Positions 14,940-22,919 of a DNA stretch of 30,384 nucleotides are shown here, in pieces. The DNA comes from a virus, in the IMG/VR virus record IMGVR_UViG_3300006919_000264, positions 1-30,384 of that record. One strand, given 5' to 3'. Under the pieces are notes generated by a model, which was given only the letters and a program-made list of their open reading frames with translations, did not search any database and was not told where the DNA came from. Position 1 is the first letter of the stretch; the number at the start of each line of letters is the position of its first letter. The position numbers were made by a program, and so were the translations under genes.

Positions 14940-15850
14940 TCTTCCTCAGTAATTTCGTCGAGTAATTGTTTAATGTCAAGACCGGCGCAGTCTATCTTTC
15001 GCTTGCTTATATGGTAATGACTAACGAACCCTGAAAATTTGCCGTAAGCAACTTCCTGTTCGTATTTAGTTGATGTGTTTCCGAATTGATTGACTGGGGT
15101 CTCGTATGGAATGTCAGTCGCAGAATGTACAGCTTGCCACAGTGCCTTGAGTGCTTCAATTTGTTGTGGGTAGAATCCAGTAAATGGATCCAACTTTTCA
15201 CCATGAACCCAGGCATCCTCCACAATCGGTCTTTCACCAAAACCATTCTTCTTATACCAATTTTGATATCTTGGATAGTAAGCATTGGTGATCTCGACAC
15301 CGACAGAAGCTCTATTGGTACGCTCTGTGCCTGCGTGCCAAGCTGCGTGTTGCATATCCATTGTCTGATATATTGTTCCGTCGTTGTCAATTAAGAAATG
15401 GACTGATATGCCGCGCTTTTCTAGAATATTGTGGCAAGATTCTGAACTCAGGCATACATCCCAATGATTTACGAAATACCTTATCGGTCTTGTGGGGCGC
15501 GCTGAGTAATCGTAGTATTTACCGCTAGTTGTTTGCATGCCACCATCGTCACTCCATAAAACAAAGTTATCCCAGTTTATCGGATAGTAGACTCCATTAT
15601 ATACTATAGATTTGGAATATGAATTACCAGTGTTCTTGCAATATTCACCAACTACGTGCGGCTCTTGTCTTTCGGTCCACAATCTACGGAATGTGGTGGG
15701 TCCGCAAAGTCCGTCAGCTGGTATATTCCTCTTCTTTTGCCATTTTTTGATAGCCCTAACAAGCTTGTCGTCAAAATATCTTTCACCAAACCAAGAGGGC
15801 TCCCACCCAAGTTTTTTGGCGGAAGCCTCGTTGTAGAAATTTTTGTCCAT
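14936..15850 (-). CDS. N-acetylmuramoyl-L-alanine amidase endolysin with peptidoglycan-binding domain
   Basis: This protein has about 304 residues. The N-terminal 60 residues form a peptidoglycan-binding domain (LVRAIKKWQKKRNIPADGLCGPTT). The catalytic part is amidase_2/T7-lysozyme type: FVNHWD with His129, HFLIDNDGTIYQ, HAAWHAG, SVGVEI, and HISKRKIDC with His280 and Cys288. The His-x7-Cys spacing equals that of the zinc ligands in T7 lysozyme. It cleaves the amide bond between muramic acid and L-alanine at lysis. ATG 15850 is preferred over the TTG one codon upstream. No holin or spanin is obvious beside it. It lacks a signal peptide, so a holin would be needed for export. Confidence 0.94.
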   Translation of the reverse strand: MDKNFYNEASAKKLGWEPSWFGERYFDDKLVRAIKKWQKKRNIPADGLCGPTTFRRLWTERQEPHVVGEYCKNTGNSYSKSIVYNGVYYPINWDNFVLWSDDGGMQTTSGKYYDYSARPTRPIRYFVNHWDVCLSSESCHNILEKRGISVHFLIDNDGTIYQTMDMQHAAWHAGTERTNRASVGVEITNAYYPRYQNWYKKNGFGERPIVEDAWVHGEKLDPFTGFYPQQIEALKALWQAVHSATDIPYETPVNQFGNTSTKYEQEVAYGKFSGFVSHYHISKRKIDCAGLDIKQLLDEITEEE

Positions 15851-15867
15851 CAATCAAACCTTTAGGG

Positions 15868-16134
15868 CTACAGTACCCCCACGACATAATTTTCTAATAT
15901 TATATTGTAAGTAGTATTATTTACTACAATTTCTTCTATCATCGACGAATCGACAACGATTTTACTACCTACTAGTAGGTCGAATTTTACGTCATCAGAC
16001 TTTTCTACGACCTTAACAATTGAGTGTTTTTGTTGTTCAGGCTGATAATCCTCGGGTAATACGATTAGCGATTTTTGCTCATCGGTGCGTTGATCTAAAT
16101 CAACTAAGATGTGTCGGTTTACTGGTTTAAACAT
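15868..16134 (-). CDS. GroES-like co-chaperonin (gp31-type)
   Basis: This 88-residue protein begins MFKPVNRHILVDLD, matching the GroES first strand, followed by a mobile-loop-like segment EQKSLIVLPEDY, then IVKVVE and a C-terminal beta-rich part ending ENYVVGVL. Length and pattern fit GroES and its phage counterpart T4 gp31, which caps host GroEL for folding of the capsid protein. AAGGAG precedes the ATG at 16134. It sits directly after the ribonucleotide reductase gene, with nine bases between them, and ahead of the endolysin gene. Confidence 0.85.
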   Translation of the reverse strand: MFKPVNRHILVDLDQRTDEQKSLIVLPEDYQPEQQKHSIVKVVEKSDDVKFDLLVGSKIVVDSSMIEEIVVNNTTYNIILENYVVGVL

Positions 16135-16143
16135 TGTTTCTCC

Positions 16144-18111
16144 TTAAATTTCACAAGTGTCATTTGTACAGAATTTTGTACCCGAACCACCCTCTTCATC
16201 GTCGATTCGAGTGACGGGACTAATCTTGCTTGACATCTCTTCGTACTTCTCTTTTGTAATAGATTCGTATGGAGCTTGCACATATCCCGTCTCTTCATAC
16301 TTCAGGAAAGATACAGCCTTAAGTCTTGTCTCATACATTTCTAACGCGCTCCGAATCTGACTCGCCTCGCTTCCTTTAAACGAGACCGTAACAGACACTG
16401 CGTTATCCGCCCAATAATTTTGATATTGGGCTGCAATCTCAAGCTGCTCCCACATAGAAACATCTCGTTTTCCCTTTTCAAAGTGTGGCTCCTTGACAGG
16501 AAACTCAACAACAGAAGTGTTCGGAGAGTATGAATCATCTTCAACATTATAACCTGCTTTAATTAAACTTTTAAGAACTTTTGAAGTATTAGAGAATCTG
16601 ATTCGTCTAATGTAGTACTCGTCTTCTGGGAAATGAATTCCTGGAGTGGAGCCATTCAAGAGAGAGACGGTGCCTGATGGCTTAATCGAGGTCATCTTAA
16701 TAGACTTTGGAACGCAAAGCCAATTTGAATACTCGGTGTCTAACTCCTTAACGTAGCCGTACGCATTATCACACCAATCAAGCATCGTTCTACGACCATG
16801 CTTATTGAATGCCTGAATAATGCCAGACTGCGACAGTCCAATGCGTCGGTTCTTGAGCATCTTGGCGTTAGTTTCTGGCCAGTGTGTATTAACAAGCGTA
16901 ACAGTCTTGCCGTATAAGTATGCACACTTAAGCGTCTTTACATAGTCTTCATAATCATCATGCTTGGCTGGGAAGGTTTCGACGAGACAACACATCTCAG
17001 CGTTGTGAAGGCTTTGTTCAACACAAGGGTTAAAACCAACGACCTCGGCATCATCGTAATTAACACCGTCCTTAAAACGTCCATATGCTCTCGCGTTCTC
17101 AAGCCAGATCGTACCAGGCTCACCGTTTTCTTGAGACTGCTCAGCATGCCAAGTATAGTCCATGCCAACAGTAGCGTTGTAAGAGTTGTTAGAGCCCCAG
17201 CGATGATGGTACAGCTTTTCTTGATCATTCTTCATCTCAAGATAGCGGAAGTCGTCGGCATCACCGAGAGCGAGAGCAGCAGAGCGGCGTACATTTCCAG
17301 AGACCACACAGCGACCAATTAGGTTCTCGATGTCAACAATATCCACGGAAGTGATGGCTTCGCCAATCTTGTCTGAGAAAAGTTGCGTTAAGTTTTCATG
17401 AAGCTCGATGAGTGGACCGGGACCGCTTGACGTGCCACCAAAGCCGCTAATTAAAGCGCCCAACGGTCGAATAGCAGAGTAGTCAAACTTAGGAACCTTG
17501 TGTCCGAAAAAGAAACCATTAAGAAGTGTTTGTACAGAGTTAACCCACCCTTCGCGCGAATCATCAATCACAAGTACGTCATTTGTATATTCTGGCTCTT
17601 CGAATGTAATCGTGCCAGCACCCTTCGTGTCAAAACCGACACCAACACCAACCATTAGAGCATCCATAATCCAACTAAAGATATAGCCGCCCTTGGTAGA
17701 GAGGTCCTGAGTTGACCTGAAAGCGCAGTTAAACAAAGCAGCGCCGGTGCGCTCTTCAACAAATTTGGTACCCATCATCCACAATCCACGACCGGGCGGT
17801 GTCCACTTAAGATTGAATAATCTATCAAATGCATCCTTAGCAGTTTTTTGTGCTTTGTTATCATTCCACTCCAGACCAAGTCTAACAACATGCTGTTTTT
17901 GCATATTAAACATGCCTTCAATAACACGACGGCAAGTTTGCCACCATTCTTCGGAACCCTTCGCTTCCGGATCAAACTCGCTAAGACGGCGAGCGTATGT
18001 ACGTTTAAAAGTTACGTAGCCGAGCGGACCCCAAGGGACTTCTGCGGTTGTATATGGTTCAATAAAAGAATCAGATAATCTGAATCTGCGGATGTTTTCG
18101 ATAGTTTTCAT
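16144..18111 (-). CDS. nrdJ: Adenosylcobalamin-dependent class II ribonucleoside-triphosphate reductase
   Basis: This 655-residue protein is of the monomeric class II type. The active-site loop is NPCVEQ (residues 361-366) with Cys363 as the thiyl-radical Cys and Glu365 as general acid/base. Cys129 in LFNCAF and Cys374 in NAEMCC match the redox pair by spacing. SGNVRRSA and KPSGTVSLLNGSTPG are conserved substrate and phosphate-binding segments. The C-terminal tail has FCTNDTCEI, a CX4C swinging pair for re-reduction. It makes deoxynucleotides using vitamin B12, so the host must supply or take up cobalamin. The thioredoxin-like protein at 4387 may be its reductant. The ATG overlaps the helicase stop as ATGA. 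Confidence 0.95.
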   Translation of the reverse strand: MKTIENIRRFRLSDSFIEPYTTAEVPWGPLGYVTFKRTYARRLSEFDPEAKGSEEWWQTCRRVIEGMFNMQKQHVVRLGLEWNDNKAQKTAKDAFDRLFNLKWTPPGRGLWMMGTKFVEERTGAALFNCAFRSTQDLSTKGGYIFSWIMDALMVGVGVGFDTKGAGTITFEEPEYTNDVLVIDDSREGWVNSVQTLLNGFFFGHKVPKFDYSAIRPLGALISGFGGTSSGPGPLIELHENLTQLFSDKIGEAITSVDIVDIENLIGRCVVSGNVRRSAALALGDADDFRYLEMKNDQEKLYHHRWGSNNSYNATVGMDYTWHAEQSQENGEPGTIWLENARAYGRFKDGVNYDDAEVVGFNPCVEQSLHNAEMCCLVETFPAKHDDYEDYVKTLKCAYLYGKTVTLVNTHWPETNAKMLKNRRIGLSQSGIIQAFNKHGRRTMLDWCDNAYGYVKELDTEYSNWLCVPKSIKMTSIKPSGTVSLLNGSTPGIHFPEDEYYIRRIRFSNTSKVLKSLIKAGYNVEDDSYSPNTSVVEFPVKEPHFEKGKRDVSMWEQLEIAAQYQNYWADNAVSVTVSFKGSEASQIRSALEMYETRLKAVSFLKYEETGYVQAPYESITKEKYEEMSSKISPVTRIDDEEGGSGTKFCTNDTCEI

Positions 18112-19493
18112 TTTGATGTTCCTTTAAATTTTTGATACTTCGATTGTAAGTAATTTCTCTGCATTTTCGGTGTTAACGCCACCGGGCTTGTTACCACTGC
18201 GTTTGCTGCTGTGGCTGTAACCGCGTTTGTTTTCGGCAATACTCTAATTTTGACGTTAGAGGTATCCATAAATATATCATAGACCATCCCATCGGGTCCA
18301 TTTCTGTTCTTGGCTATGAAAATTTTTCCAGTGTTGTTCTGTTTATCGTCGATTGTTCGGGAGACAGAGAAGATAAAGTCTGCAACGAAGCACTTATTAA
18401 ACGCTTCGGAGATTTGCTCCATTGTGATCACCTCGGCGTTCAAGCCCGATCGGTTTGTTTGAGATGCGGTCCATATAGGGCATCCAAATTCAGTTGATAA
18501 GCCTCTTAACTCTTCATAGATAGACTCTAGCTCATTTCGCTTTTCTTTGCGCACCACTGTTGGCTTGAGCAAGTCTGCGTAATCTACGATAATCATACCG
18601 GGTTCAATGCCTCTTTTCGTAAGCTTGTTAAGATGGTTTCTTATTGTAGCAGTCGAAGCTGATTTTGTAGGATATTCTTTAACAATTAATCTCCCATCTA
18701 GATCTTTAATCTTCTCGTAGATATCTTCTTTGAACACATCGAGTTCTGAAAGGGGGAATTCCGTGATACAGCTATCATATCTTTTGCCGATTACCGTGTC
18801 CTGTAGCTCTAAGGTGTAGTGGACTACTGTTTTACCTTCCATGATCGCGTTCGATCCAAGATGTACCAAAACCATTGACTTGCCAGCACCTGTCGGCGCA
18901 ACTACCACACCAAGCTCAGATTTGCCCAATCCGCCACCAGTCATATCATCAACCTCTTTCCACCCAGTTGTAACGGGTCCGCGGAAACGAGGCTTATATC
19001 TTTCTTCGAAATCTGCCAGAAAGTCATGACCGAAATTAGACTCAGAACCGAGCTTAAGCGACTCGTTGATAATCTTTGAAATCTCATCAAAAGAATTTGA
19101 TTGAAGAAGTTCTACAGACTTCAGCATCGCCTCTTTTAAATTCTGCTTACGACAAAACTCAAGCGATTGTTCTTTAATGTATTCTGAGCCGTCAATTTCG
19201 CTGGAGCGAATCTTAGTGAAATATTCCGTAATCTGCTGGGAGAGAACTTTGTCTTCTTTCTCCAGTTCGGTCTGCAGGATGGTGTCAATAATCTGTTGAG
19301 ATGGGTGCTTGGCGTAGCGATCTCTGTAATCTACTATCTTTGATGTGAAGAGTCGCAGATATTCAAGTTCCAAAAAGTTAACGTCCAGAACTTCTAATAT
19401 CTGATCTGCGAACGGTCGGTCGTCCAAGATAAGATGCACTAGATCTTCTTGAAAGCTTTTTCCATATTTGCTGAAACTTGGTTTGTTAGACAA
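18108..19493 (-). CDS. dnaB: DnaB/gp41-like replicative helicase
   Basis: This 461-residue protein has the helicase core TGWKEVDDMTGGGLGKSELGV, Walker A APTGAGKS (199-206), the strand VVHYTLEL, Walker B region GMIIVDYADLL and IWTASQTNRSG. The N-terminal 150 residues are helical, as in the DnaB/gp41 N-terminal domain. It is the 5'-3' hexameric helicase at the fork. Start is TTG 19493, with GGGAGGG five bases upstream and no nearby in-frame ATG. The C-terminus past about 425 is low in conservation and ends with a basic tail. It is placed between the exonuclease and the ribonucleotide reductase. Confidence 0.95.
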   Translation of the reverse strand: MSNKPSFSKYGKSFQEDLVHLILDDRPFADQILEVLDVNFLELEYLRLFTSKIVDYRDRYAKHPSQQIIDTILQTELEKEDKVLSQQITEYFTKIRSSEIDGSEYIKEQSLEFCRKQNLKEAMLKSVELLQSNSFDEISKIINESLKLGSESNFGHDFLADFEERYKPRFRGPVTTGWKEVDDMTGGGLGKSELGVVVAPTGAGKSMVLVHLGSNAIMEGKTVVHYTLELQDTVIGKRYDSCITEFPLSELDVFKEDIYEKIKDLDGRLIVKEYPTKSASTATIRNHLNKLTKRGIEPGMIIVDYADLLKPTVVRKEKRNELESIYEELRGLSTEFGCPIWTASQTNRSGLNAEVITMEQISEAFNKCFVADFIFSVSRTIDDKQNNTGKIFIAKNRNGPDGMVYDIFMDTSNVKIRVLPKTNAVTATAANAVVTSPVALTPKMQRNYLQSKYQKFKGTSK

Positions 19494-19509
19494 TTGTACC
19501 CTCCCGGTG

Positions 19510-19538
19510 ATTATAACTGGTTACTCGCAGTAATGCAA
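19510..19538 (-). promoter_or_regulatory. Weak sigma-70-like promoter upstream of the helicase gene
   Basis: A perfect TATAAT at 19515-19510 has a poor -35, TTGCAT, 17 bp upstream; a better TTGACT lies at 22 bp. The spacer holds a TTACT-GCG-AGTAA inverted repeat (19533-19521) that could bind a regulator. Confidence 0.5.
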
Positions 19539-19539
19539 G

Positions 19540-20508
19540 TCAACACGACAATAAAATTTTATTGAGGTGTGTTTTGAGATCTTCCCAGTTAAGTTCACCG
19601 AAACCATCCTCGGTCATAAGTGAGAGTATCTTAGTTTTATTAAATGTGCAGTCAAAGTTTTCAATGGACTCTTGCACAAACTTTTTAGCTTGAACTGAGA
19701 GTAGAGGTGCGTACAACTGCATCATTTTATAATTATGTGAGATAAGTCCTTTCCCCTCGATGATGTTGCTAAAAAACTTCAATTTACTGTCCGCTTTTTC
19801 GCAGAAATCTACTAACTCGTTGATAGTATAGTCTTTTTCCGAAGCGAGAAAAGACAACCTTTTTTTGACCGAAACTAGTCCGGCACCTTTGATCCCTGGT
19901 AGGTTGTCTGAGGCATCTCCGACTATCGCCCTTGCCAATGCCATGTTTGTAGGGTGTACACCATATTCTTCAATGATCCGCTTCTTGTTCATCAGCTGAT
20001 CGCTCGTTGGTCGATATACAACAGTCTCATCATCACACAACTGTAGGAAGTCCTTATCATTGGATATGATGACCTTTTGCCAGCCATCATAGCGGCTCAT
20101 CCTAGACGTAAACGAGATCACATCGTCCGCCTCAATTTCAGGCAACATGAGTTGAATAATTGGCATCTCATTGAAGTAATCAACAACGCGAGATTGCTGC
20201 CATATCTTGTTCATAACGATTTGGTCATCTGTGAGGTTATGCACCGACCTGTTTAGTCTCAGGGGCTTTCTACCCTCTTTATAACTCTTATCGATGCTCT
20301 TACGCTTAGCCGAGCCATTTGGTCCATCCCAGATTACCAAGATTTCATCTGGCTGCGTCATTCGCACTAGCTTTTGCATAATCTTAATCGTGCCCTTAAT
20401 GCCACCGATCGGATCTCCATTCGTTGACAAAGAAGGATCCACGATATACGCTCGAATAAACATATTTAATGCGTCAATGATTATGACGCGCTTTCTTTCA
20501 GTACTCAT
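19540..20508 (-). CDS. 5'-3' exonuclease of the FEN / T4 RNase H family
   Basis: This 322-residue protein has the family's acidic sites: IIIDALNMFIRAY (Asp12), VIWDGPNGSAKRK, PEIEADDVISF and IISNDKDFLQL. A helix-three-turn-helix follows with GDASDNLPGIKGAGLVSVKKRL. It removes RNA primers and 5' flaps during lagging-strand synthesis. The start at 20508 is preceded by GGAGGG, which is also the 3' arm of the terminator stem, followed by seven T residues and then the ATG. The ribosome site is therefore masked in read-through RNA but free in RNA from the promoter at 20560-20532. Confidence 0.94.
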   Translation of the reverse strand: MSTERKRVIIIDALNMFIRAYIVDPSLSTNGDPIGGIKGTIKIMQKLVRMTQPDEILVIWDGPNGSAKRKSIDKSYKEGRKPLRLNRSVHNLTDDQIVMNKIWQQSRVVDYFNEMPIIQLMLPEIEADDVISFTSRMSRYDGWQKVIISNDKDFLQLCDDETVVYRPTSDQLMNKKRIIEEYGVHPTNMALARAIVGDASDNLPGIKGAGLVSVKKRLSFLASEKDYTINELVDFCEKADSKLKFFSNIIEGKGLISHNYKMMQLYAPLLSVQAKKFVQESIENFDCTFNKTKILSLMTEDGFGELNWEDLKTHLNKILLSC

Positions 20509-20551
20509 AAAAAAACCCTCCGATTGATAATATTATAACCAACCGGAGGGT
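20509..20551 (-). terminator. Terminator after recA, masking the next ribosome site
   Basis: ACCCTCCG (20551-20544) and CGGAGGGT (20522-20515) make a perfect 8-bp stem around a 21-base loop that can add three more pairs. Seven T residues (20515-20509) follow, then the ATG. The 3' arm is the ribosome site of the exonuclease gene. A promoter -10 lies in the loop. Confidence 0.83.
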
Positions 20552-20560
20552 CAAAGTCAA
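20532..20560 (-). promoter_or_regulatory. Strong sigma-70-like promoter nested in the terminator
   Basis: TTGACT at 20560-20555 and TATAAT at 20537-20532 are 17 bp apart. The predicted start near 20525 is past the 5' arm of the terminator hairpin, so its RNA escapes termination and has a free GGAGGG site. Confidence 0.85.
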
Positions 20561-20570
20561 GCACTTTTGT

Positions 20571-21716
20571 TCATTCTTTTATTGGAACCGAAATATCTTC
20601 CGGATCCTCGTAATAAGTGCTAGCATCGCCTTGTCGCTTATCAAACTTCTGCACAATCTCTTCATCCATAATCTGGATTACTTTGTTCTTGAACTCTTCG
20701 TCTGAAGTTACAAGGCTGGTCCATTTTGAAGGCTGGAACTTCTTAGTGTATCCATCGGGCATTGACAGTGTATACCAAGCTCCTGCTGATGAAAGGTGTT
20801 CGCAGCCCTTAATAGCATCGAACCACGATTCTTCATCACGAATTCCAACATCTTCAGTCCCCCACATGATACGGAAGGCACACGACCTGCCTTGAGTCCC
20901 AAAACGGGATTTCTCAAGCTTTACCTTAACTTCGGAGCCAATGCGGAAACCCTTTTCATCTTCAATAAAAGCAGACTTAGCCTTTCGACCGGTCAACCAA
21001 ATACGAAGTGAATAAGCATAGTGCATTGCCTTACCACCAGGGGTGATATAAGGTGTAGTCATAGCGATTTGTCGCGCCATCGGACCTTGTGGGATGTTTG
21101 TCTTCAATTGGTTCAATACAATGAAAGTTGCTCGCTTATCAGCAATGGGAATAACCAACTTGGACATACCCTTTGCTAAAATACGAGCCTTCACTGCCAT
21201 TGAAGACTGTGGGTTGAAGTCTCCTTCAACGTCCGAGATTGATGGCGTGAATGCCAAAGAATCCCAGATAAATACAAGCTGCTCGTCGGTTGCTCCAAGA
21301 AGTTCTTCAATAGTCTCAAGGACAAACTCCACAGAAGACGCCTGAACGTACATTAAACGCTCTAGGTTGCATCCTGCTCGCTCCAAGAACATCGGGTCGA
21401 TGGCAGACTCCGAATCGAAGTAAACGACCATCTTGCCCTCTTTCTGGGCGTTTGCTGCAATCTGCACAGCCATGTATGATTTACCAGTTGCTTCAAGTCC
21501 GGCAATCTCGGTGATCTTGCCAACCGGAATACCGGCAACTTTACCCTTACAAATAATAGAATCCAACCAACGTGATCCCGTTGGAATCCATTCCTTAACA
21601 GAAGTCGGGTTATCTCCTGTTAAGTCGTGAGCCACATTCTGACCCGCTTTCTTATTTACCAGTTTCATTAGGTCTTGCATATTTACACGACCTGCCTTTG
21701 CTTTCGCTTTAGCCAT
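20571..21716 (-). CDS. recA: RecA/UvsX-type recombinase
   Basis: This 381-residue protein has Walker A GLEATGKS (73-80), VVYFDSESAID, Walker B LVFIWDSLAF, the DNA-binding loop 1 region DVEGDFNPQSSMAVKAR, and FIVLNQLKTNIP followed by TTPYITPGGKAMHYAYSLRIWL for loop 2 and the core end. It forms filaments on single-stranded DNA for strand exchange and recombination-dependent replication. The basic MAKAKAKAGR start is typical. AGAGGAG precedes the ATG. It is the first gene after a promoter whose spacer is a palindrome. Confidence 0.96.
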   Translation of the reverse strand: MAKAKAKAGRVNMQDLMKLVNKKAGQNVAHDLTGDNPTSVKEWIPTGSRWLDSIICKGKVAGIPVGKITEIAGLEATGKSYMAVQIAANAQKEGKMVVYFDSESAIDPMFLERAGCNLERLMYVQASSVEFVLETIEELLGATDEQLVFIWDSLAFTPSISDVEGDFNPQSSMAVKARILAKGMSKLVIPIADKRATFIVLNQLKTNIPQGPMARQIAMTTPYITPGGKAMHYAYSLRIWLTGRKAKSAFIEDEKGFRIGSEVKVKLEKSRFGTQGRSCAFRIMWGTEDVGIRDEESWFDAIKGCEHLSSAGAWYTLSMPDGYTKKFQPSKWTSLVTSDEEFKNKVIQIMDEEIVQKFDKRQGDASTYYEDPEDISVPIKE

Positions 21717-21740
21717 TTTGGCTCCTCTTAGTTATTTGTT

Positions 21741-21769
21741 ATAATACCACTGTATATTAGTGGAGTCAA
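21741..21769 (-). promoter_or_regulatory. recA promoter with palindrome filling the spacer
   Basis: TTGACT at 21769-21764 and TATTAT at 21746-21741 are 17 bp apart. The whole spacer is the inverted repeat CCACT-seven bases-AGTGG, placed where a repressor would block RNA polymerase. The plus strand reads ACTGTATAT here, like one LexA half-site. Confidence 0.8.
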
Positions 21770-21776
21770 GTATTAT

Positions 21777-22919
21777 TTATACGCCAGCTAATTTATATAA
21801 AGCTGGACCTGTTTCAAGGTAGTTCCTCATCAGGACACCATACTTTTTTGATCCCCCAGACTTCCCTGAAGCCCTTTCTACTTTTGCTCTCATTTGCACA
21901 AGGACGCTTTTATTTCCCGCCGCGTCCTCGTATATGATTTGAATCTTGGGATAAGAGCCGGAAGTGTTGATAATGGGGTATAGGTTTGCTTTTTCCATCT
22001 CGGAGTAAAACTTTTTACCAAATCTCGCCCTCTTAAAGCCACCGGGTAAAATTTTCACCAACTCAACAAACTCTGATTCTGGTCCAACAGCACCAGTCTT
22101 TATGTAGTCCGCTAATAACTTGACAAATTCAGCCTCAAATTTATCATCCCGTAGCTTTGATTCTAGAGTTTTGTACGCTTGCTGATATATCAGGCTTGTC
22201 GCACTAGAAGCCATTTGCAGGTAGCCTCCAGCATTAATCTCTTCGCGTGACGAAAAGGGCTTACCAGCTGGTATGCTATCAACAATGCTGTTGTATTCTT
22301 GCTCGGCGTTTGATACGTCAATGCCAAGAGGCTCCCAAAAGGCTTTTTGAACCTCAAAAGCTTTCCCGGTCTTTTGAGCAAATTGTTCGCCCCCCTTTAC
22401 CTTTAACGACAGTTGGTTTCTTAATTTATTGCCATCTACGATTATTGATATGTCTACCTTAGTTCCTTTTTGATCCTCTGTTCCCGCTGCTTTTACCAGT
22501 ATGTTGTTTGATTTTTTGTTCGATGCGAGGCGTGTTGCAAACTTGTGCATCGGGGGACTATTCACATAGCTCACAGCTCCTTCATACTCACCCTGCAAAC
22601 AGGCTAAAAGATTCTTGTCTACAAGAGCTTCAAAGGGGCGCTTGGGCATTGAAATAGAGAAACTAACAGTATCTTCGTGCTCATCACTGAAGTCTGGAAC
22701 CACGTTGCTAACAACAGTATTCATATCCTGAATACTTGCCACCTGAGCGATAACATCAGACACGCTTATCATTTCTATTTTACCGTTTACTCTCTTTGAA
22801 AGTTTAGCAGCAATGGCAGCAGCCACCACACCTTCGGCAATATCGCCTCGATTTGGTAACTTGCATTTTTGTTCTGTTAGGTATGAATCCCAACTCTCAA
22901 TAATCTTTTTCATTTCCAT
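21777..22919 (-). CDS. Unknown protein with possible nuclease-fold residues
   Basis: This protein has 380 residues. Near the N-terminus WDSYLTEQK precedes GDIAEGVVAAAIAAKL with Glu29; D156 occurs in KVDISIIVDG and K173 in LSLKVKGGEQF. The order Glu, Asp, then a strand ending in Lys recalls degenerate PD-(D/E)XK enzymes. The partial protein at 1-909 has the same order. No firm family is recognised. The ATG at 22919 overlaps the methylase stop as TAATG; the ATG at 22913 is better spaced from AAGGGG and may be the real start. Its place after the Dam-type methylase makes a DNA-related role reasonable but unproven. Confidence 0.75.
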   Translation of the reverse strand: MEMKKIIESWDSYLTEQKCKLPNRGDIAEGVVAAAIAAKLSKRVNGKIEMISVSDVIAQVASIQDMNTVVSNVVPDFSDEHEDTVSFSISMPKRPFEALVDKNLLACLQGEYEGAVSYVNSPPMHKFATRLASNKKSNNILVKAAGTEDQKGTKVDISIIVDGNKLRNQLSLKVKGGEQFAQKTGKAFEVQKAFWEPLGIDVSNAEQEYNSIVDSIPAGKPFSSREEINAGGYLQMASSATSLIYQQAYKTLESKLRDDKFEAEFVKLLADYIKTGAVGPESEFVELVKILPGGFKRARFGKKFYSEMEKANLYPIINTSGSYPKIQIIYEDAAGNKSVLVQMRAKVERASGKSGGSKKYGVLMRNYLETGPALYKLAGV

